Positions 14,617 to 18,251 of a stretch of 18,251 nt of DNA are shown here, in pieces. A model generated the notes under the pieces. That model was not told where the DNA came from. It worked only from the letters and a program-made list of their open reading frames with translations, and did no database searches. The stretch lies in assembly GCA_016202915.1 (NCBI GenBank), contig JACQNT010000162.1, positions 1-18,251 on the forward strand, written 5' to 3'. Within the stretch, counting starts at the first letter, position 1; the number at the start of each line of letters is the position of its first letter. Made by a program: the position numbers and the translations under genes. This DNA comes from Acidobacteriota bacterium. Its GTDB lineage: Bacteria; Acidobacteriota; Polarisedimenticolia; Gp22-AA2.

Positions 14617-15388
14617 GGAGACCCGTTCGTCCCGGGATGTTCCGCCGCGTCGCGGCGCCCGTGCCCCCCGCGGGCGTGGCGCGGCGCCGGGCGCGATGCA
14701 GGATGCGACCGTCGGCCCTGCGCGCCTGCGGGCCATTGCCGAGGCCCTCGCCTTCGCCGCGGAGGAGCCGCTGACGCTCGGAGACCTCGCCGATCTGTTC
14801 CCGGGGACGCAGGAAGAGAGCCTGCGCGCAGCGCTGGACGAGGTGGCGCGGGCCTGCGAGGCGCCGGACCGCGGCCTCCGCCTCAACCGTGCCGCCGGGG
14901 GGCACCGTCTGGTCACGAAGGCGGAGCTCGGGGGGTGGGTGCGTGCCCTGTTCCGCTCGCGCAACCGCCGACGGCTGTCAACCCAGGCCCTGGAGACGCT
15001 CGCCATCATCGCCTACCGCCAGCCGATCACGACGCCGGAGATCCAGGCGCTCCGGGGCGCCGACCCGGGGGCCGTCCTGGAGGGCCTGCTGGAGAAGAAG
15101 CTCGTGCGGATCCTGGGGAGGAAGAAGGTGGTCGGGAAGCCGGTGCTGTACGGGACGACGCGGGAGTTCCTGGCCCATTTCGGCATCAACTCCCTCGAGG
15201 ACCTCCCGAGCCTCGAGGACCTCGGCCGGGCCGCCCCCGGCCCGGACCGCGTTCAGCCGCCGGGGCCGGCCGGGGCCGCGGGGCCATTCGAGGAAGGAAA
15301 TGGGGAAGATGACGGAAGCGAGAGCGACGAGGACGGTGACTTCGACGATGACGAGACCGAGAAGGGGGATGACGGCGACGATTCCTGA
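14609..15388 (+). CDS. scpB: Segregation and condensation protein B with acidic tail
   Basis: Partner of ScpA and SMC; dimers of this double winged-helix protein bind the ScpA middle. 259 residues. The core (about 35-205) includes STQALETLAIIAYRQPIT (124-141), the most conserved ScpB segment, and 'GRKKVVGKPVLYGTTREFLAHFGI'. A 29-residue Arg-rich N-terminal extension precedes it. A very acidic tail follows (227-259, 19 of 33 residues Asp or Glu). A tandem SLEDL repeat sits at the end of the core. The GTG start has GGGGAGGA (14593-14600) 8 nt upstream and overlaps scpA by 8 nt; the ATG at 14696 is an alternative lacking the extension, but it has no good ribosome site. The reading frame of rluB begins inside the acidic tail. 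Confidence 0.93.
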   Translation: MPEETRSSRDVPPRRGARAPRGRGAAPGAMQDATVGPARLRAIAEALAFAAEEPLTLGDLADLFPGTQEESLRAALDEVARACEAPDRGLRLNRAAGGHRLVTKAELGGWVRALFRSRNRRRLSTQALETLAIIAYRQPITTPEIQALRGADPGAVLEGLLEKKLVRILGRKKVVGKPVLYGTTREFLAHFGINSLEDLPSLEDLGRAAPGPDRVQPPGPAGAAGPFEEGNGEDDGSESDEDGDFDDDETEKGDDGDDS

Positions 15389-16109
15389 GACGGCCGGCCT
15401 CGTCCGACTGCAGAAGTACCTGGCGAGCGCCGGCGTCGCCTCGCGGCGCGAGGCGGAACGCCTGATCCAGGAGGGTCGCGTCGAGCTGAACGGCCGCGTC
15501 GTCGGGGATCTCGGCCGGCGTCTCGATCCCGGGCGTGATGCCGTGCGCGTGGACGGCCGCAGGGTGCGGGCCGCCGCGCGCCGGGTCTACTACCTGCTCT
15601 ACAAGCCGAGAGGCGTCATCACCTCGGCCGCCGATCCGGAGGGGCGGCCAACGGTGGTCGACCTGTTGCGGGAGGTCCGCGACCGCGTCTACCCGGTCGG
15701 GCGTCTCGACTGGAACAGCGAGGGACTGCTGATCCTGACCAACGACGGGGACCTGACGCACCTCCTGACGCACCCCTCGAACCACGTGCCGAAGACCTAC
15801 AGGGTGAAGGTGAAGGGGACGGTCGCGGAGGAGGTCCTCGCCAGGCTGCGCCGCGGCCTCCTCCTGGACGGCCGCAGGACCCTCCCGGCCCGCGTCGCGC
15901 GGATCTCCTCCCAGTCCAACACCTGGCTGGAGGTCGTCCTGTACGAAGGCAGGAAGAACCAGATCCGCAACGCCTTCGATCGCCTGGGGCACCGCGTCCT
16001 GAAGCTGCGGCGCATCGCCATCGGGCCGATCCGCGATCGACTGCTGAGGCCGGGGCAGTGGCGGCGCCTGACCGCCGAGGAGATCCGGCGGCTGCGGGAG
16101 GCCACATGA
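15369..16109 (+). CDS. rluB: 23S rRNA pseudouridine synthase, RluB/RsuA family
   Basis: Converts a specific uridine of ribosomal RNA to pseudouridine. 246 residues from this start. An N-terminal S4 RNA-binding domain (about 12-60, 'VRLQKYLASAGVASRREAE') is followed by 'YYLLYKPRGVITS' and the catalytic GRLDWNSEGLLILTNDG (111-127), with D114 as the expected nucleophile. 'PKTYRVKVKG', 'EGRKNQIRNAF' and the closing 'LRRIAIGPI' fit the RluB/RsuA group; the exact target base cannot be read from sequence. The start is uncertain. In-frame ATGs at 15300, 15309 and 15348 extend it into scpB, and the first has an AGGAAGGA ribosome site; they would add up to 23 Thr/Arg-rich residues. I chose 15369 because the S4 domain begins 11 residues later. 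It overlaps scpB by at least 20 nt and hisC by 4 nt. Confidence 0.92.
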   Translation: MTATIPETAGLVRLQKYLASAGVASRREAERLIQEGRVELNGRVVGDLGRRLDPGRDAVRVDGRRVRAAARRVYYLLYKPRGVITSAADPEGRPTVVDLLREVRDRVYPVGRLDWNSEGLLILTNDGDLTHLLTHPSNHVPKTYRVKVKGTVAEEVLARLRRGLLLDGRRTLPARVARISSQSNTWLEVVLYEGRKNQIRNAFDRLGHRVLKLRRIAIGPIRDRLLRPGQWRRLTAEEIRRLREAT

Positions 16110-17200
16110 AAGTGCGCGTTCCCGATCACATCCTGGAAATCTCCCAGTACACCCCCGGGACGCCGATCGAGGAGGCGGAGCGGCAGTCCGGGATCCGGGA
16201 GGTCGTGAAGCTTGCCAGCAACGAGAACCCGCTCGGCCCATCGCCGCGCGCCGTGCAGGCCGTGCGGGAGGCGGCGGAGCGCATGAACCGCTATCCGGAC
16301 AGCAGCGGCCAGGCGCTCCGGCAGGCGCTGTCCCTCCGGCTCGGCTTCCCCACTGAGCAGATCGTCCTGGGGAACGGATCGACGGAAATCGTCGAGATCC
16401 TGGCCAAGACGTTCCTGGCGTCCGGCCGCGGCGCTGTCGTCGCCGACCAGGCGTTCATCATGTACCGCATTGCCGTCCGGGCGATGGGCGCCCCGCTCAC
16501 GGTCGTGCCGCTCAAGGAGCATCGTCACGACCTTCAGGCGATGGCCGCCGCATGCGACGACACGACCGCGCTGGTCTACATCAGCAACCCGAACAACCCG
16601 ACCGGGACCTATGTCACGCGCGCGGAGATGGACGCGCTGTTCCGGCGGCTGCCGCCGCACGTCCTGGCGGTCGTCGACGAGGCCTACTGCGATTACGTCG
16701 AGGCCCCCGAGTACCCGGACTGCCTGGAGTTCCTCAGGGCGGGACGCAACCTCGCCGTGCTGCGCACCTTCTCCAAGATCCACGGGCTGGCAGGATTGCG
16801 CATCGGCTACGCCGTGACCGTGGGGGAGGTGGCAGCGGCCCTCGAGGCCGTGCGTTCGCCCTTCAACACGTCGGTTCTCGCCCAGGCCGCCGCCCGGGCG
16901 GCGCTCGAAGACGCCGAGCACGTGGCCCGCTCGCGCCGGGAGAACGCACGCGAGGTGCGGTTCCTGTGCCAGGAACTCGCCCGCCGCCGGGTGGCGTTCC
17001 TGCCGACCGTCGCCAACTTTCTGCTGGTCCACACGCAGATGATGGGCGACGATCTGTACCGGCGCCTTCTCCGGCTGGGGGTCATCGTCAGGCCGATGGA
17101 GCCCTACGGCTATCCACGCTCCGTCCGCGTCTCCGCCGGGACGCACGGCGAGAACCTGAGGTTCCTGGAGGCGCTCGACCGCGTCCTGGAAGGCCGCTGA
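16106..17200 (+). CDS. hisC: Histidinol-phosphate aminotransferase
   Basis: PLP-dependent class I/II aminotransferase that converts imidazole acetol phosphate to histidinol phosphate in histidine synthesis. 364 residues, normal length. Typical segments are 'KLASNENPLGPSP' near the N-terminus, 'RYPDSSGQALRQAL', 'GNGSTEIVEIL', NPNNPTG (161-167), D191 in VVDEAY (contacts the PLP ring nitrogen), and the PLP-binding Lys224 in 'RTFSKIHGLAGLRIGY'. The C-terminal 'VRVSAGTHGENLRFLEAL' is also typical (family G-T-x-x-E-N). Close relatives can also act on phenylalanine or tyrosine precursors, so substrate is likely but not certain. The start ATG overlaps the rluB stop (ATGA) with GGGAGG 4 nt upstream. 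It is the last gene of the operon; no other his gene is in view. Confidence 0.93.
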   Translation: MKVRVPDHILEISQYTPGTPIEEAERQSGIREVVKLASNENPLGPSPRAVQAVREAAERMNRYPDSSGQALRQALSLRLGFPTEQIVLGNGSTEIVEILAKTFLASGRGAVVADQAFIMYRIAVRAMGAPLTVVPLKEHRHDLQAMAAACDDTTALVYISNPNNPTGTYVTRAEMDALFRRLPPHVLAVVDEAYCDYVEAPEYPDCLEFLRAGRNLAVLRTFSKIHGLAGLRIGYAVTVGEVAAALEAVRSPFNTSVLAQAAARAALEDAEHVARSRRENAREVRFLCQELARRRVAFLPTVANFLLVHTQMMGDDLYRRLLRLGVIVRPMEPYGYPRSVRVSAGTHGENLRFLEALDRVLEGR

Positions 17201-17205
17201 AGGAG

Positions 17206-17222
17206 CCGGCGCGGGCCGCCGG
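17206..17222 (+). terminator. GC hairpin after hisC
   Basis: CCGGCG (17206-17211) pairs perfectly with CGCCGG (17217-17222) around a 5-nt loop, beginning 5 nt after the hisC stop. No U-tract follows directly; a T-run (TTTTTCTT) occurs about 25 nt later, next to the rpsA promoter. It may end the seven-gene operon. Confidence 0.4.
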
Positions 17223-17236
17223 ACCCACGTAATCCA

Positions 17237-17286
17237 ATGAAAATAAAGTTTTTCTTATTGACAGGACGGGCGGTGGTCAGTATCAT
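17237..17286 (+). promoter_or_regulatory. Strong rpsA promoter with AT-rich upstream element
   Basis: TTGACA (17258-17263) and TATCAT (17281-17286) are 17 bp apart. The 21 bases before the -35 (17237-17257) are almost all A or T, striking in this genome and typical of an UP element that binds the RNA polymerase alpha subunit. The predicted start is near 17293. A strong promoter fits an abundant ribosomal protein. Confidence 0.75.
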
Positions 17287-17292
17287 CTCCAA

Positions 17293-17489
17293 ATCGTCCC
17301 AGGGGGTGGCTTGGTTCTGGCTTGACATGCCGCAGGCGGCTTCCGGGAAGGAAGTGGGGGCGGTCGCAGCGTTCTGCGTTCGTCCGACCCGAGCGCTGTG
17401 AAGGAAGGAACGCCCATGGGGCGTCCCGATCACGGTCTGGGCGGTCCCAAGGCGCCGGCCACCGAACCGACAAGGAGGTACCAGCCTGC
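17293..17489 (+). other. Long rpsA 5' leader with hairpins and small ORFs
   Basis: About 197 nt lie between the predicted start point and the rpsA ATG. A 24-codon ORF (17327-17401) has no good ribosome site. A hairpin CGCAG/CTGCG (17365-17369 with 17374-17378) competes with an alternative pairing of CAGCG (17367-17371) with CGCTG (17394-17398). A second hairpin (GG-ACGCCC with GGGCGT-CC, 17407-17426, one bulged A) would cover the start codon of a 30-codon ORF at 17416. The leader ends with a full-strength AAGGAGGT (17472-17479), 10 nt before rpsA. I recognise no known riboswitch or S1 operator. Confidence 0.45.
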
Positions 17490-17508
17490 ATGGATTTGCA
17501 AAAAATGA
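17416..17508 (+). CDS. Possible 30-aa leader ORF overlapping the rpsA start
   Basis: An ATG with AAGGAAGGAA (17401-17410) 5 nt upstream opens a 30-codon frame, rich in Gly, Pro and Arg and ending Cys-Lys-Lys. Its TGA (17506-17508) lies 14 nt inside rpsA, in the frame +1 to it. It could be translationally coupled to rpsA. The start codon sits in the loop of the 17407-17426 hairpin. It resembles no peptide I know and may be chance; the good ribosome site and the overlap are the only support. Confidence 0.3.
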   Translation: MGRPDHGLGGPKAPATEPTRRYQPAWICKK

Positions 17509-18251
17509 AGGATGATCCCCCCCTGGGACAGATCGACGCGCATCCCCAGAGCCTGTCCCCCTCTCCCAGACCCAAACGCAGCCAGCCACTTCGACCGATG
17601 AGCGGCGTCGATGCCGAGCTCGGCGGCGAGGAGTACGCCAGGTTGCTGGAGATGTACGACCAGTCGCTCCGCACGCTGGCGGAAGGAGAGGTCGTCCGCG
17701 GCCGTGTCCTGCGCCTGAGCGGCAACGAAGTGGTTGTGGACGTAGGGTACAAGTCGGAGGGGATCATCGACCTGGACGAGTTCAGGGGCCCCGATGGCCT
17801 GGCGCACGTCAAGGTCGGCGACGAGGTGGACGTTCTCCTGGAGAAGACCGAGAACAAGGACGGCTACGTGGTCCTCTCCAAGGAGAAGGCCGAGAAGATG
17901 AAGATCTGGGAGGAGATCGAGAGGGCCTACGCCGACGGCCGGCCGGTCACCGGGATCGTCAAGGAGCGGATCAAGGGCGGCCTCGCGGTCGACATCGGAG
18001 TGCGCGCCTTCCTTCCCGGGTCGCTGGTCGACCTGCGTCCCGTGCGTAACCTCGACGCCCTGAAGGGGAAAGAGCTGCAGATGCGGGTCATCAAGGTGAA
18101 CCGCAAGCGCGGCAACATCGTGCTCTCCCGCAAGGCGGTCCTCGAAGAGGAGAACACGCAGAAGAAGCGCCGGACCCTGGAAGGGTTGACCGAGGGGAAG
18201 GCGGTCCGCGGCGTGGTCAAGAACATCACCGAGTACGGCGCCTTCGTGGAC
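17490..18251 (+). CDS. rpsA: 30S ribosomal protein S1, 3' end outside the window
   Basis: The first 254 residues of ribosomal protein S1, which binds mRNA on the small ribosomal subunit and helps start translation. S1 repeats are visible at about 64-131 ('GEVVRGRVLRLSGNEVVVDVGYKSEG', beginning at 66) and about 150-218 ('GIVKERIKGGLAVDIGVRAFLPGS', closing 'GNIVLSRK'). A third begins near 233 ('VRGVVKNITEYGAFVD') and runs off the end. The first 63 residues are a Pro/Ser-rich extension before repeat 1, longer than in E. coli S1. The start is chosen from the perfect AAGGAGGT at 17472-17479. An internal ATG at 17598 lacks a ribosome site. It has its own promoter with an AT-rich upstream element and a long leader. 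Confidence 0.95.
   Translation, partial: MDLQKMKDDPPLGQIDAHPQSLSPSPRPKRSQPLRPMSGVDAELGGEEYARLLEMYDQSLRTLAEGEVVRGRVLRLSGNEVVVDVGYKSEGIIDLDEFRGPDGLAHVKVGDEVDVLLEKTENKDGYVVLSKEKAEKMKIWEEIERAYADGRPVTGIVKERIKGGLAVDIGVRAFLPGSLVDLRPVRNLDALKGKELQMRVIKVNRKRGNIVLSRKAVLEEENTQKKRRTLEGLTEGKAVRGVVKNITEYGAFVD

Noticed and set aside
17322..17327. A second TTGACA in the rpsA leader
   Set aside because: There is no -10-like sequence 15-19 bp downstream; the box at 17258 has a proper partner.
17255..17857. A 200-codon minus-strand frame over the rpsA leader and start
   Set aside because: It would run through the rpsA promoter and coding region; no ribosome site or family features.
1..18251. CRISPR array, transposon, prophage or tRNA/rRNA genes
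   Set aside because: No regularly spaced repeats, transposase or integrase motifs, or cloverleaf-like sequences were seen on either strand.

Overview
The window is 18.25 kb of very GC-rich, densely packed bacterial chromosome. Almost all of it is core or near-core genes. I see no insertion sequence, phage gene, CRISPR array, tRNA or rRNA. Gene content (an MglA-type polarity GTPase, a cyclic-nucleotide-binding/FHA fusion, a type I glutamine synthetase beside its adenylyltransferase, and trpS-scpA-scpB-rluB in one run) suggests a diderm, mostly uncultivated lineage such as Acidobacteriota. That placement is inference only; no marker here settles it.

Layout. (1) 1-326: 3' end of der (EngA), a ribosome-assembly GTPase. 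(2) 373-2467: a promoter overlapping the der stop drives an MglA-like GTPase with a 220-residue tail, then a CPBP intramembrane protease. (3) 2549-3682: an exported protein of unknown function. (4) 3699-4517, minus strand: an AMMECR1-domain protein, probably exported, convergent with (3) and divergent from glnA. (5) 4658-9113: glnA and glnE, the enzyme and its adenylylating/deadenylylating regulator; the target tyrosine is present in GlnA. (6) 9135-11492, minus strand: a 785-residue exported M23 peptidase with a long C-terminal region ending in Ig-like sequence. (7) 11621-17200: a seven-gene run with short gaps or overlaps from one good promoter: cNBD-FHA protein, an 87-aa unknown protein, trpS, scpA, scpB, rluB, hisC. 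(8) 17237-18251: a promoter with an AT-rich upstream element, a leader of about 200 nt, and rpsA (ribosomal protein S1), cut by the window end.

Promoters are easy to read because the background is so GC-rich. Three have TTGACA, a 17-bp spacer and a good -10 box (mglA, the cNBD-FHA operon, rpsA). Three others use an extended -10 (TGC before TATAAT or TATAGT). The last genes of five transcription units (der, CPBP, the exported unknown, glnE, hisC) are each followed within a few bases by, or overlap, a short GC hairpin without a U-tract.

Most of the window is ordinary housekeeping. The points worth a second look are the long MglA tail, the AMMECR1 protein that lacks the family's usual Cys motif, the cNBD-FHA protein with its small unknown neighbour, a four-cysteine iron-sulfur-type motif in TrpRS, the rpsA leader with a small ORF overlapping the S1 start, and the repeated stop-codon hairpins. 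I found no clear new multi-gene system.
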